From: Alentia gelatinosa
Taxonomy: Eukaryota > Annelida > Polychaeta > Phyllodocida > Polynoidae
Direction of reading: 5' to 3'
Assembly (NCBI GenBank): GCA_950022655.1
Contig: OX465582.1
Location: forward strand, 95,866,704 to 95,930,703
Length of the DNA stretch: 64,000 nt
Shown: piece by piece, positions 33,956 to 44,682 of the stretch
How positions within the stretch are numbered: position 1 is the first letter of the stretch
Layout: each line of letters begins with the position of its first letter
The notes under the pieces: generated by a model
The model's database searches: none
Seen by the model: only the letters and a program-made list of their open reading frames with translations
What the model was told of the DNA's origin: nothing
Made by a program: the position numbers and the translations under genes

Positions 33956-34490
33956 TGGTTAGGGCACCACCTGACGACTATTAGCTAGTTGATCTACAGT
34001 CATCACCTTTTAGTCGTCTAGTGTAAATGCCTGGTTAGAGCACCACCTGACGACTATTGGCTAGATGATCTACCGTCATCACCTTTTAGTTGTCTAGTGT
34101 AAACGCCTGGTTAGAGCACCACCTGACGACTATTGGCTAGACGATCTACAGTTGTCATATTTTACTCGTCTAGTGTAAACACCTGGTTAGAGCACCGCCT
34201 GACGAATATTGGCTAGACGATCGATAATCATCACGTTTTAGTTGTCTTGTGTAAATGCCTGGTTAGAGCACCACCTGACGACTACTGGCTAGATAATCTA
34301 CAATCGTCATTTTTTGGTCATCTAGTATAAATGCCTGGTGAGAGCACCACCTGACGAATATTGGCTAGACGATCTATAATCGTCACGTTTTTAGTTGTCT
34401 TGTGTAAACGCCTGGTTAGAGCACCACCTGACGACTAATGGCTAAACGATTTACAATCGTCACGTTTCAGTCGTCTCGCATAAACGCCAA
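33950..34490. repeat. 76-bp tandem array
   Basis: The anchor GCCTGGTTAGAGCACCACCT recurs with GCC (or ACC) at 33953, 34029, 34105, 34181, 34257, 34333 and 34410, and a last diverged unit at 34486: spacings of 76 (once 77). The unit is the distal end of the fold-back arm (GACGACTATTGGCTAGACGA, TCGTCTAGTGTAAA). It has no spacer-repeat alternation, so it is not a CRISPR. Confidence 0.9.
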
Positions 34491-35070
34491 AGAGACCCGA
34501 GAAGCATCGATCGTGTTGTGGCCTTCCTGTTTGCGTGTTAGTGCCCTAAGTAATTCATGGTTGGGGTAGGTCACTGGTGGTCGGCAGAATGGATGGCATC
34601 CTGTGGCCCTGCATTGATTTCCGTTATGGCAAGCAAACGTGGCAATCGTGATTGATCGGTTGTGTCAGGCTATAAAATAGTTAAATAAGAGAAGTTGTGG
34701 ATATGGCGTATTAATCAAATAAGATTCAATGGGACTATTTTGATTTAAGTTCCCACACACGTCTCACTTAAAAAAGATAATGTACATTCTTCAAAAAGGA
34801 TATTATGCATTCTATACAGATATGTGGTATATTTGGTTGGTTATGGTTACAGTATGGTAAGTTGAAATACATTGCAATTTATGATAACAAAGCCCTGAGA
34901 GGTATTACGTTTCATGTGGAGCAGTGTCATATATAATAACTAAACCCTAATCTTATAGACTAGCCAAAAGAGTGACGAAAATATTTGGAATATCTTCTAT
35001 TCTTAAAGAAGAAGACGAATAACCATACACAGATATGTATTTATAACATATGTTATAAGAAAGCATACAG
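34491..35070. other. No gene recognised
   Basis: Unassigned AT-rich sequence without exon signals. Confidence 0.25.
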
Positions 35071-35357
35071 TAAGGCCCGGCGTCCACCTATTATGATATG
35101 GCTGCGATATTTTCTACGATACACCTCCCGATAAGAAATTAAAATCCTGTCGGAAGGCCACCTAATATTGGGGCAGTTGACCACGTTTCTGCAATTAGGC
35201 ACCGTAAAAAAACCTTATGATGCACGGTGGACTGGCATGTCTAGGCATATGTCTACGATTTTGCACCTTCCAGCTATGTCTCTATTATTTGCTTTTTGTA
35301 TCGGTGCCATATCGGGAGGTCTAAATTTCAATCGTAGTAGGTGGATGCCAGGCCTTA
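35071..35357. mobile_element. MITE B, complete copy
   Basis: TAAGGCCCGGCGTCCACCTA to TAGTAGGTGGATGCCAGGCC..TTA. Interior as in the other copies (GATTTTGCACCTTCC, TTTTTGTATCGGTGCCATAT). Confidence 0.85.
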
Positions 35358-35669
35358 CATACCAATTCTTAAAAATATGCAATCACAATCACTTCTGTAG
35401 ACTTCTTATGATGTAAGTCCTCTTGGTTGCAGTTGTACTCACAGTCTATCAGTCCTCCTGATACTCCCCTCAATAAATGTCTCCTTGCTTGTGGATAGAG
35501 ATCCATAAGAGGTAGGATATTGTGGTAGCAGGGCTCCATCAATCCTTATTCCCTCATATTTGATATCAAAATTATATGGCAGGGTCTATCTTTCGCATTG
35601 ACTGATAAGGTAAATGAGATGGAATAATTTGGGATACGAATGATGTAAAGGGTAGTACATTCGAAATAA
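35358..35669. other. No gene recognised
   Basis: Unassigned spacer between two transposons. Confidence 0.2.
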
Positions 35670-35671
35670 TA

Positions 35672-36788
35672 CACTGTAAAAAATTTCCGTAAAATATACA
35701 GGATACTACCGTAAACATGGACGGTATATCACTGTAATCTTATCCACAGTTCTATACCGTATATTTGATACCAAAAAACGGTATTCAACTGTAAAAATAT
35801 TCAGGACTGTAATCCACCCAATCTACGGTCAGTTTACAGTATAAATCTGTAAATATGGACATATTAGATACACTTAGATTAACTCCAATATCAGCAACAA
35901 ATCAAAGTGGAGAATAAAATGCAAGAGTTAGCTTCATCAAAATGTGTAATAGATATTCATTGATCTCCTGTGAAGTTCTTGCCATTTAGAGCACATTTAT
36001 TCTCAAGTTGTCATGACATCAATATCATAAAGGGGATTAGACACCACTTTCATAGGACATTTCTAAAACATATGTAGGATTGACTTCATCCTACTCTATC
36101 AAATGCAGCCTTGTGCTGTCAAATTCTGATGAGTATTCCTGTAAAATAGTTTGAACTAATAACATTAGAGTTGAAAAGCTTAAATGTTGAAATATCATTG
36201 ATAATAATTATTAATGATACTGATAAGCCAATAGGCCGATAGAGAATATATGATGGTAGCCAATACAAAATATTCACTTTTATATTCTTAATCTCCTAGG
36301 GGCCATTCATAAAATGCCATGTGCACTGAGGGGGGGGGGGGGATTGGAGGGTCAAGGATTTAGGATATTCTGCATATGCTCTTTCTTTGATCAATTGCAA
36401 GTTTGGGAGGAGGGGGTGGAGGTTTGAAATTTAAGAAATTCTGTATACATACTCTATAGGTGGCCCTCTACATATAACAATTCTCAAGAACCTCAATAAC
36501 AAGATTTCTGGTATATGTATAACAAAGGGCTGTGCATACAGTACATTTCATACAGCTTTGCTCCTCTGTATTTACAGGTCTGAACTGTTTTCAAAATACA
36601 GTTTATTACAGTGAAAATTCATGGTCTGAAATATATTACAGGTTTAAACCGTTAGGAAAATACAGTCTAGGACAGTTATAATTTATGGTCAAAAATATAT
36701 TACGGTCACCCGTACAATTTACGGTATTTCCCTGGCACCCCAGTTGCCTGGGAAATACCGTAAAATTCACGGGAAATTTTTTACAGTG
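35672..36788. mobile_element. TIR element with CACTGTAAAAAA ends and TA flanks
   Basis: Starts CACTGTAAAAAATTTCCGTA and ends CGGGAAATTTTTTACAGTG, with TA on both outer sides (35670-35671, 36789-36790). Subterminal blocks repeat TACCGT/ACGGTA motifs and TCAGTTTACAGT-like phrases at both ends. It is 1.1 kb with no transposase frame. Similar CACTGTAAAAA-ended elements are widespread in animal genomes. Confidence 0.8.
36298..36475. mobile_element. Small GGGGCCAT-ended insertion nested in the 35672 element
   Basis: AGGGGCCATTCATAAAATGC at the left and ATAGGTGGCCCTCT at the right, with a G-run at 36331-36342. It resembles the MITE at 49438 (GGGGCCATCC ... GGATGGCCCC) in ends and in the purine-rich subterminal stretch. 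Confidence 0.5.
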
Positions 36789-36950
36789 TAGATATAGCTA
36801 TAAATTTATATTCATACGGAAACTGACATTATTTGTACATCAAAAATACGCAGTAAAAATATTCATGAGGTATTTCCTCACATACGACTTTGCACGTTAT
36901 TATTTATGACTTTTCAATGATAATCTCCGGCTGTTCGTATTATCCTCGCA

Positions 36951-37237
36951 AAGGCCCGGCGTCCACCTACTACGATAAAACTCCGATATGGTCTACGATG
37001 CACCTCCCAATAAAAAAATCAAAATCGCGTCGGAAGGTCACCTAATATCGGGGCAGTTGACCACGTTTCTGCGATTAGGCACCGAAATAAACCATTATAA
37101 TGCGTGGTGGATTGGCAAGTCTAGGCATATGTCTACGATTTTGCACCTTCCTGATATGTCTCCGATATTTTCTTTTTGCATCGGTGCCATATCGGTAGGT
37201 CTAAATTTCTATCGTAGTAGGTGGACACCAGGCCTTA
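36951..37237. mobile_element. MITE B, complete copy
   Basis: AAGGCCCGGCGTCCACCTAC to GTAGTAGGTGGACACCAGGC..CTTA. An 88-codon frame through it parallels frames in the other copies and is transposon sequence. Confidence 0.85.
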
Positions 37238-37816
37238 CTATACATTTATACTGACAGGTTATAAAGAAGGCATCACTCTCTACCTCCGTTTCCGCTCTCC
37301 ATCCTTCCTCCTCATTCTCACTTCAGCTTCCACACTACACACACGCTTCACTTTATCACCCACCCACACACCCACACACCCACTCACCCGCCCACACCTC
37401 TTCTTACTTCACCTACCTCCGTAGACCTTTACTCTTATATTTTATTACACTATATATTCGCTAAAATTGGCTCATTGTTCTATTAGTTAATTATTATTTC
37501 AAATATTATTAATAATCAATATCTATAACTTATAATTAATAATCAATATTCATAAGGGCAACCAAAATCTCATATATAATTCAATACAATTTTATTTGCC
37601 CAACTCTGGCCTCCTCTCTCGTTTATCTAGGGATATCGGGTAATGATATTATTATATACCTGTGGCAGTATATCCTACAAATGTCGTATTGATATCCTTA
37701 TGACACCTAGGTGACGTACGGGGTATGTATATGGCATACGGGGCATGTACGGCGGCAAAATAAAAAAAACTCGCCCAGAAGCAGAGTTAAATATTGGATG
37801 TTTTAAGGCATATGAT
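37238..37816. other. Pyrimidine/CA-rich tract, no gene recognised
   Basis: About 37290-37430 is C/T- and CAC-rich (CACCCACCCACACACCCACA). The rest is AT-rich with nothing identifiable. Confidence 0.35.
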
Positions 37817-37968
37817 GATACGAAAACAGGCATACTGTGTCTGTACTTAATAAATACTTGGTAAAATTGACGATAAACAAACCTCTGCCGGCGGCATCGG
37901 TTCGTTTTATCGTCAATTTTACCGCGTATTTATCACGTACAGGCACAGTAACCCTGTTTCCGTATATT
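37817..37968. repeat. Long palindrome P10 (family shared with 49122)
   Basis: Arms GATACGAAAACAGGCATACT..GGTAAAATTGACGATAAAC / GTTTTATCGTCAATTTTACC..ACCCTGTTTCCGTAT. Loop ACCTCTGCCGGCGGCATCGG. Arm mismatches are few. Confidence 0.85.
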
Positions 37969-38890
37969 ACTGATAACATGTATACATGTATATATAAGCA
38001 GTGCTGACTATATATATATAGGCAAATGCATTGTATTTATCACAGTTCCAAAGAGCACCGGTCACAAGAAATCCTGCTTGAGGTTGTGTCTGCATTCTTC
38101 AACCCATTGCCGGAAACGTCACCGTGACAGGTGACATGTCTGACGTCACCAGGGAACGCTGGTTACACAGATTCCCTGTTTCTTTGCACGATCACAAAAA
38201 ATATCACTGACAAGTGCAAATGTGTTCCCCGGAAGTCAGGTACTAAACCCCTGAGCCCCCCGCCGCATGCTTCTGTCGCTAGATGTCGCTGATTGCAAGG
38301 CGCTCAGGCAAACGCGAAACGGCAGACGATAATTGGGGAAGATGGGAAGCCGTATTTGAACAGGTTTGGAACCCAATAACTGTGTTGGTCAACCAGACGA
38401 GAAAATTGAGAGCAGGATCGGGGGTGGTGAAAAGGCCACGATCTTAACTGATTTCCCCGTCCATGTTTTCTTTCTCCTAAAGATCACATTCGCGTGATTT
38501 GATTTGAGACTGGTCTGAAAAATAAAGGATTTCTTACCAGTGCCTCAAATCCAGGCATTTCCTTGATGTTCGTGTTTCAGAAAATACTTTCCCCCTCCCC
38601 TGAACCTGCAGTATATGCCTTGGAGAAATTTTTGTTTTGTTTTTATTTACAAAGAAATGTAGTCATCAATTCTATGGAAGGGTTCGATTGAGCAACGAGA
38701 ATATGGCTATACTTGGTGGATCAAGGAAGGATCACCAAAGACTTATTCAGTTCGACTTTAAAAAAACAGGCTAAAAGGTTTGAGGGATAACTACTAGGAT
38801 GATTTATGCAGACCCTATGAGTTCCCAATTACTTTGAGACTTTGGTTGAAACTAGTTGTCAAGAAAATCGAGTATAGTAAAGTATGTTGT
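37969..38890. other. No gene recognised
   Basis: A moderately GC-rich stretch at 38090-38320 has no exon signals that I trust. Nothing repetitive was identified. Confidence 0.25.
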
Positions 38891-39022
38891 GCCTCAGCAG
38901 TGCTAAAGGTCCGACAGTGGTTCCTGACTGTAGATTGTTGACAGCCAATGGAAATGGGTTTTTAAGAGAACTAAAAAAAACTCGACACCGTTTTCGTCGG
39001 CCAATGGATACGGGCCTTTAGA
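38891..39022. repeat. Dispersed repeat shared with 16671 and 22255
   Basis: AGGTCCGACAGTGGTTCCTG, GACAGCCAATGGAAATGGG and TTTTCGTCGGCCAATGGATA match the two other copies. Confidence 0.55.
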
Positions 39023-39394
39023 GGAGAAGACCTAAAATAGACGTGAATTAAATCATACCCGGGTACTGTGGGACTCCCAGCCGTCTCTTGGGTTATTGTT
39101 AGTCATTAAATCATGGAATCATGAAATCATTTTTGTACTCTGAACTACATCGCCTGTGAGTCTAAAATCTGGATGATTGCAATTCTTCTTTATCAAGCCC
39201 GAGTAACACTGGAGCCTAGGGAAGATAGGTTTACTGTTAACCTAACAGACAACTCCATTCTGATCAAAACTTTAGAAAAAAAGGTTATCGTGGAAGTGTC
39301 GCACCATAGAAGGGTCGTATCCTCGAAAAGTCATATTCTGACGAGACCATACCAAGGCGGGGTCACATCATGAAGTACTATAAAAGAAACCAAA

Positions 39395-40076
39395 GAAAAT
39401 TAACAGTCAGAGCTCATATCTATGTCACTATGGTCCTATATCAGATTATTCTCAGGGATCGGGCTGATACCATGATGGAATTGAATCTGTGAGGGAGGGA
39501 TGGCCTTGATCGGGTGATGGTGTCTCATGCTCTAGTGACAGCCAGGGTCATGACAGGGCGAAGGAGATAATGATTATCGATAAGTATAGTGCAACATATT
39601 TGTATAATTGAGATGGGAATCGTTGCTCAACGCCTTTATATTTTCGTCCATCTCTAAACTTGATCCATGTTGTCTCTCGGTGGTCATACCATGTAGAGAC
39701 GGCAGAATTGCCATTTGGGCTCAGAAAAAAATTGAAATATTTTATTGTAATACACGGTTTACGCAATACATTTGCATTACTATAGAGGAGGCCTATGGAA
39801 GTTTGGGGTCAGAGCTTGTATCCCATCTAGTTAGAATAGCGCAGTTATCTACAATGCGAAGCCACATGAATTAAGTAGTAATTCAAAAGAGATGGGATTG
39901 AGCCCTGAATGTAAACTTGAATAAGTTTATGAATTTATCTCATCCCTTACATTGACTAATCGGCTAACATTTGTGACATAATCCCCCTTTAAGAATTTCT
40001 TCTGAATACTCCATGAGATTTGTTACGAGTTTTCAAAGTCAAGTCTATGGGGGAAAATACCAGGGGTGAGATAAAG
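39395..40076. mobile_element. Family D fold-back copy 3 with repeat O, inverted relative to 31985-32665
   Basis: 39410-39780 is the reverse complement of 32216-32660. The palindrome (39782-39935) has arms GGTCAGAGCTTGTATCCCAT / GATGGGATTGAGCCCTGAAT. The module from TTTATCTCATCCC (39934) to AGGGGTGAGATAAA (40076) is complete here, defining both of its inverted ends. Confidence 0.7.
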
Positions 40077-41125
40077 TCTCGTACAGAACAATGTAAAAAC
40101 AGAGTTATTGATCCAAGCCTCGTATCCCATCGCATGTTATGCTATAATTATTCATGAAACTGTCAGGAGTTAAGCTTACTTTGTTAAGGCATGAAAATCT
40201 GTCCGTAAGTTTATTGTCGGAACCCTTTCGTTTAACACTTCCCGAAGTGTTACTTTGCCGGCTAATCAGTCTGTATCTCTGAAACCTCTCTCCTCTCCTG
40301 CCATTAATCTGAGAGGTCTTTCCCGACTTCGGCAAAGTCATTAAATCAAAGTGTCAGAGGGCATTAGACGCCCTGCGGAAGTATTCAGAGCCACTGTGCA
40401 GTGTTTGTGTATTATCTTATTAAGGTGGTAATGATGGCCTAAAGCTGCTTAGCTCACTTGCCTAATCTAAGTAATTTGCCAAGACTTTATTGCAATGTGT
40501 GTGACTTGCTTTTAAATGCCACGTTAATGGTGGAAACGTCCGAGTACCAAGAACACTGATTATTGAGCGCGGGAAATCGTACTCATATACATCGCCTAAT
40601 GTTTAGTTTAGGAGAGTTAAGTGGACTTTCAGCTTGCTGCAAAAAAAAAGAGATTCACTTCACTATCCATGTGCCAACTATAAAGGCCTTGTAAAATGGT
40701 CAGCAGCCCTGTGTCCAGCCTGACCATGTGCCCTGTCCCACAACTGACTTGGTTCCTAAAAATATTTTTGTTTTGTTTATACTCTTTTTTTTTTGTTTTG
40801 TTAAATATTTATTTAGATCCTCACATCTATCAGGCAACTTTGTTTTTCAGATGCAGTGTTTACATACGTTTTTATCGTGCGGTTGTACCTATTGAAGACA
40901 AAGTATTACCTATGTCCATCCTGCCATCTTAAATGATAAACAATTTGTTGTGGATACTGTAATCTGCTTCTAGAAAAGGAAATTAGATAATGACAATGAC
41001 AATGACTAAATCTGATATATACATTGTCGAATTTGATGGGACATTCCTGAATACATTGTATTCTGACTATCCTATCTGATGGGACAGACTCTTTTTTTCA
41101 TAATTGCTTCCAGGCTGATATATGT
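40077..41125. other. No gene recognised
   Basis: A hydrophobic 78-codon frame at 40696-40932 contains a T-rich run and no donor site or peptide motif. I do not call it. Nothing else was seen. Confidence 0.3.
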
Positions 41126-41129
41126 ATCA

Positions 41130-41680
41130 TGTCCTGTTTGGTTCTCGGATGTCTCGGCCCCTTTGGCATCTCGGACCCCCTACGGCACCTCGGACCCATC
41201 GGCACCTCGGCCCCCCGCTTTCATAGCTTTCACGCCTTCATGCGCGAAAACGGTGAATGTCTTCCAATGTTATTGCTTATCCAAAATACGGATTCTCAGC
41301 TTTGCTGTATTATATTATTTTTCTATTATGCACAATAAAGAATCTTACAGAACAAAAGTATATCTTACAAAACATGTGTGATAACCCTATCCGAAACCTA
41401 CACCCTATTAGACCCTTTCCCTAACCCTAACCCTAACCCTATCCCAAACCTTAACCCTATCCCTAACCCTAACCCTATCCCTATCCCTAACCCTATCCCT
41501 AACCCTAACCCTAACCCTATCCCTATCCCTAACCCTAACCCTTTCCCTAACATTAACCATATCCTTAACCTGCGAAAGTGGGAGTGCGAAACGCGGCCGC
41601 GAGGGGGCCGAGATGACCGCACAAAAAGGGGTCCGAGATGCCGATGGGGCCGAGATGACCGTGTACCATCCTGTTTATAC
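41130..41680. mobile_element. GC-rich inverted flanks around an interstitial telomeric tract
   Basis: The left flank (about 41140-41215, TCTCGGCCCC, GGCATCTCGGACCCCC, CATCGGCACCTCGG) is mirrored at about 41585-41670 (CCGAGATGACCG, GGGGTCCGAGATGCCGATGG). Between them lies the telomere-like tract. This may be one TIR element that carries or captured the telomeric repeats. Confidence 0.5.
41405..41572. repeat. Interstitial telomere-like repeat (CCCTAA/CCCTAT)n
   Basis: About 165 bp of CCCTAACCCTAACCCTATCC-type units, the C-rich strand of TTAGGG with frequent CCCTAT variants. Degeneracy and the internal position argue against a true chromosome end. The two long frames across it (Asn-Pro-rich and Gly-Leu/Ile-rich) are artefacts of the 6-bp period. 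Confidence 0.95.
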
Positions 41681-41908
41681 TCTTCCAGGCACATTTTTTG
41701 CTACAGTGTATTCAATGAGTTCAACGATCAGGCATTAGCGTGATAAGTATATTGAAATCAAAAGTGATAGCAACAATGAAATCGGGGCGGATATCAGACC
41801 TACATTGATCTGGTTTCCATAAGCTATCCAACTCCCTAATGGTTAAAAAGTCAAGAGTATACAATACTCATACCAAATCTTCCTTCTCTGTATACTATAA
41901 TATCTAGA
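41681..41908. other. No feature recognised
   Basis: Short unassigned spacer between the telomeric element and a family C module. Confidence 0.2.
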
Positions 41909-42041
41909 TTTTATCCTGCCCTGTTCCGATATTTTTGTTCAGTATCAGAAAGCAGTGGCATAAACAACACTTTATTTCACACCCGTAACTTAAACAAATC
42001 CCATGTTAAGCCTATGGCCTTTTTATTAGGGGTAGGATAAA
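41909..42041. mobile_element. Family C module without a clear palindrome
   Basis: TTTTATCCTGCCCTGTTCCG to TTAGGGGTAGGATAAA, with CAGTGGCATAAACAACACTT and ATGTTAAGCCTATGGCC. Unlike the other copies no long palindrome abuts it. Only GTATACAATACTC / GTATAC is present to the left. Confidence 0.65.
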
Positions 42042-42224
42042 GATTAAGAGTGAATAAAAGAATGGATCCATAAACAACAGTAGTAATTACATTTGTACAG
42101 CAAAGTTAGATATAACGATTCATACAATATGTTACACAAAAGGTTCAAAACATGACTAATTTGGGACATTGTCAAGCATTCTACCTTTGTTATGTGTTTT
42201 TAAAGATTTATAGTCATTAATTTC
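42042..42224. other. No feature recognised
   Basis: Short unassigned spacer that may be the 3' end of the LINE remnant on the minus strand. Confidence 0.2.
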
Positions 42225-42641
42225 CTATACGGCTACAGTTAAAGCGTCCCACTTAATTGCTTTAAAATGCATGACAGATTTGTCATATGCCTGGCAGTTT
42301 GGACGGTAAATACATAAAAGAGGAGCAGTTTGTGCTCTAGTATTTGCTGTGTGTGGTTGACAATAGTCAATGTTCTGTGCTCTTTTATACACAAAATTTA
42401 GTAAATGACTATACATTCTTTCGTTTAGATGTATAGCCACATAACATAAAGTCCTCACTGGAGTATAGATATTAGCTTTTAGGCATGTCCTGAAGCAGTT
42501 ATTTTGTAGTCTTTGTAGTTTGTTTAAATAAAAGATATTTGCGGTGATGAATGAAATATTTCCAAAATCAAAGTATGATAGAAAAGAAGATTTGTAAACC
42601 TTCAATGCACTCTCTATATCAAGATATGTGCGCTTTATCAT
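42225..42641 (-). mobile_element. LINE reverse transcriptase C-terminal fragment
   Basis: A 138-codon minus-strand frame contains SYFDFGNISF, YLNKLQRLQNNCFRTCLKAN, then HLNERMYSHLLNFVYKRAQ, HTANTRAQTAPLL and RPNCQAYDKSVMHFKAIKWD. This is the 'Y.dY...w ... L..LQNRa.R ... L...R...HLL.fmYK ... TRa ... y.kS....g...WN.L' region following the RT core in CR1/Jockey-like LINEs. No catalytic YxDD region lies upstream. It is a 5'-truncated remnant, better preserved than the other LINE pieces here. Confidence 0.75.
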
Positions 42642-43354
42642 TAGCTGGTAAGTACGGAAGGAAACCTTTATTAATAATATTATTTATATGTGAATGGTAA
42701 TTCAGTACAGAATCAAGGAACACTCCCAAGTATTTTGATTCCATGGCCCACCACTAACTTGTTGCAAACCCTACATATTAATGGGCAGTAGTCCGTCCTC
42801 CCCGCTGGCTTATATACCCCATGACCTGACAGGTCGCGACCGCTGCTATGGCCCGTTCCCTCACTGTGTGAGGGGCGGGTCTATATTTTTAATGAAATTG
42901 TCATTAAGACTAATTTCCGTAGCTCATCTTTAAAGGTCACTGTCTGCTAATGTACTGAGATCCTATTCTAGATTGGCCGCCACCTCTGTCTTTACTCTGT
43001 CTGACTAGAGGTTGGTTCGGTTCAGTCACATATGGTGGTATCTGCTGTGTTCACCCTAAACCAAGTAATTTTGTTCTATGTCGGTTCTAAAAGCACAAAC
43101 ACTTAATAGGAAATATTTATAGCTTAGGAAATAGATAATGAAACCTCCTATCTTTATGCTCAATATATTAAACGTATACATACAAAGGGAAATAAGAGAA
43201 TGGATATTGGCTTCGAGATTATGATATAACTCACTCTCCAAACAATAGGAAAGTTCGGGTAGGAGAGTAAGGGACATTTCTCGCTGGTGGTTCAAGGTGG
43301 CTGCGGATTTAACCCCCCCCCCCCCCCGAGTTAGCATAGTATATAGCTCTGCTA
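42642..43354. other. No gene recognised
   Basis: The sequence is unassigned, with a C-run at 43311-43327. The 93-codon minus frame at 43056-43337 begins with glycines translated from that run. Confidence 0.3.
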
Positions 43355-43497
43355 CTATTTCATAGGAATATCTCCCACTGATTTAGCATCTCAGAAGCAA
43401 TGATGAGGTGAAATGTAAAATATTATCTCACATAGATGCCATTTGTGTTGGAGATTCCGGGAATTGCTGTGTTTCTAGCTTGGTGTGTCTCCGGCTT
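43355..43497. repeat. Dispersed repeat shared with 46666-46822
   Basis: TTTCATAGGAATATCTC, GCAATGATGAGGTGAAAT, CCATTTGTGTTGGAGATTCC and GCTTGGTGTGTCTCC recur in the same order and orientation 3.3 kb downstream. Confidence 0.7.
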
Positions 43498-44344
43498 TTG
43501 TGTTGCAATGGGGATGAGCTAGCTTCAGCCTACTTTATCTGGAATAGTAGAGACATCTACTAGATTGTGCATGGTTACCAGCAGTCACTGGAATACTGGA
43601 TCAAGTTGTGACTAGAACATAGCAACTGAATGTAGGTAGGTTGTAAGTGATAGAATACTCCTTGGCTGCATCAGCCCTTCACAGAAAGATTTGTAGGAAA
43701 GGTACTGGTACTATGCTCCTTTAATAGGTATGCAGACAGTATACTCTTCTCACAAACTCAGAAGAACCCTGAATCAGGGCTGCTGCTTTCTTATCTAGTA
43801 ATTCTCAAGGTTGAATACATTACAACATCAAGGCTGAATAAATTACAATGTCAAGGTTGGTACACTGTCAAGGTCCCTGTCCCAAATGCCATGTGCATGT
43901 CTGTGGTGCACTGTCCTTGCCCCTTTCAATGTCAAGGACAGTCAGAGTGCATCCCCCCAGCACTGTGCTAGCTAGGTGGTTGTTGTGTGTCAATGGGCCA
44001 AGGCCACTGCTGGGTGCTCATGCATACTGATGAGTCTGGATGGTCACACCCAGTCACTATGTCAAGGTCAATGCCGAGTGCCCATGCATTATTGATGAGG
44101 CTGTGGATGCCCAGCATTCTCTGTGCATTAATGAGGTGAAGGACACTCAGAAGTATGATGCTCAGTGGGCCGGCACACTGTCCTGTGTCAAGGACACTTG
44201 TGTTGGCTCAATGCTCTCCATATTGGGGTTTGTGAATGGATATACTCCAGTACAGTATGATGTTTGTATACACCAAACCAAGTGGGGTTGAAATATTACA
44301 TATTGAGAATAACACCCTATATTTTGGGTGGGTTGAATGGATTT
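43498..44344. other. Low-complexity 'TGTCAAGG' stretch, no gene recognised
   Basis: TGTCAAGGT recurs irregularly between about 43850 and 44190 (for example 43849, 43868, 44060). Short overlapping frames have no family resemblance. Confidence 0.35.
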
Positions 44345-44682
44345 AACAGCATGACTGACGTAATGCGTTAGGCCTGTCGTCCACCTACTACGATAGTAAT
44401 TTAGACCTACCGATATGGCACCGATACAAAAAGCAAATATCGGAGACATATCGGGAAGGTGCAAAATCGTAGACATATGTCTAGACATTCCCATCCACCA
44501 CGCATTGTATGGGTTTTTTTTATCGGTGTCTAATCGTAGAAACGTGGTCAACTGCCCCGATATTAGGAGACCTTCCGACGCGATTTTAGATTTTTTATCG
44601 GGAGGTGCATCGTAGACCATATTGGAGCCATATTATAGTAGGTGGAGGCCGGGCCTTAAACAGCATGACTGACGTGATGCGT
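44345..44682. mobile_element. MITE B (inverted) flanked by a 24-bp direct repeat
   Basis: The element occupies 44369-44658 (TAGGCCTGTCGTCCACCTAC to GTAGGTGGAGGCCGGGCCTTA). On each side stands AACAGCATGACTGACGT followed by RATGCGT (44345-44368 and 44659-44682), 24 bp with one A/G difference. This is far longer than a normal target duplication. Confidence 0.85.

Noticed and set aside
33950..34490. Regular 76-bp repeats considered as a CRISPR array
   Set aside because: The whole 76-bp unit is repeated with no unique spacers, and it derives from a fold-back arm in a eukaryotic genome.
32156..39874. Frame LLNAFIFSS..KLDPCCLSVV present in both copies of repeat O
   Set aside because: Looks conserved only because the DNA is duplicated. 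The copies differ throughout without a synonymous bias that I can see, and no domain is recognisable.
41378..41743. Asn-Pro-rich frame (plus) and Gly-Leu/Ile-rich frame (minus)
   Set aside because: Translation of telomere-like 6-bp repeats.
44162..44620. 152-codon minus frame, with similar frames in the other MITE B copies
   Set aside because: The frame runs through the inverted ends of the MITE and shifts at poly-A runs in other copies. It is repeat sequence, not a conserved protein.
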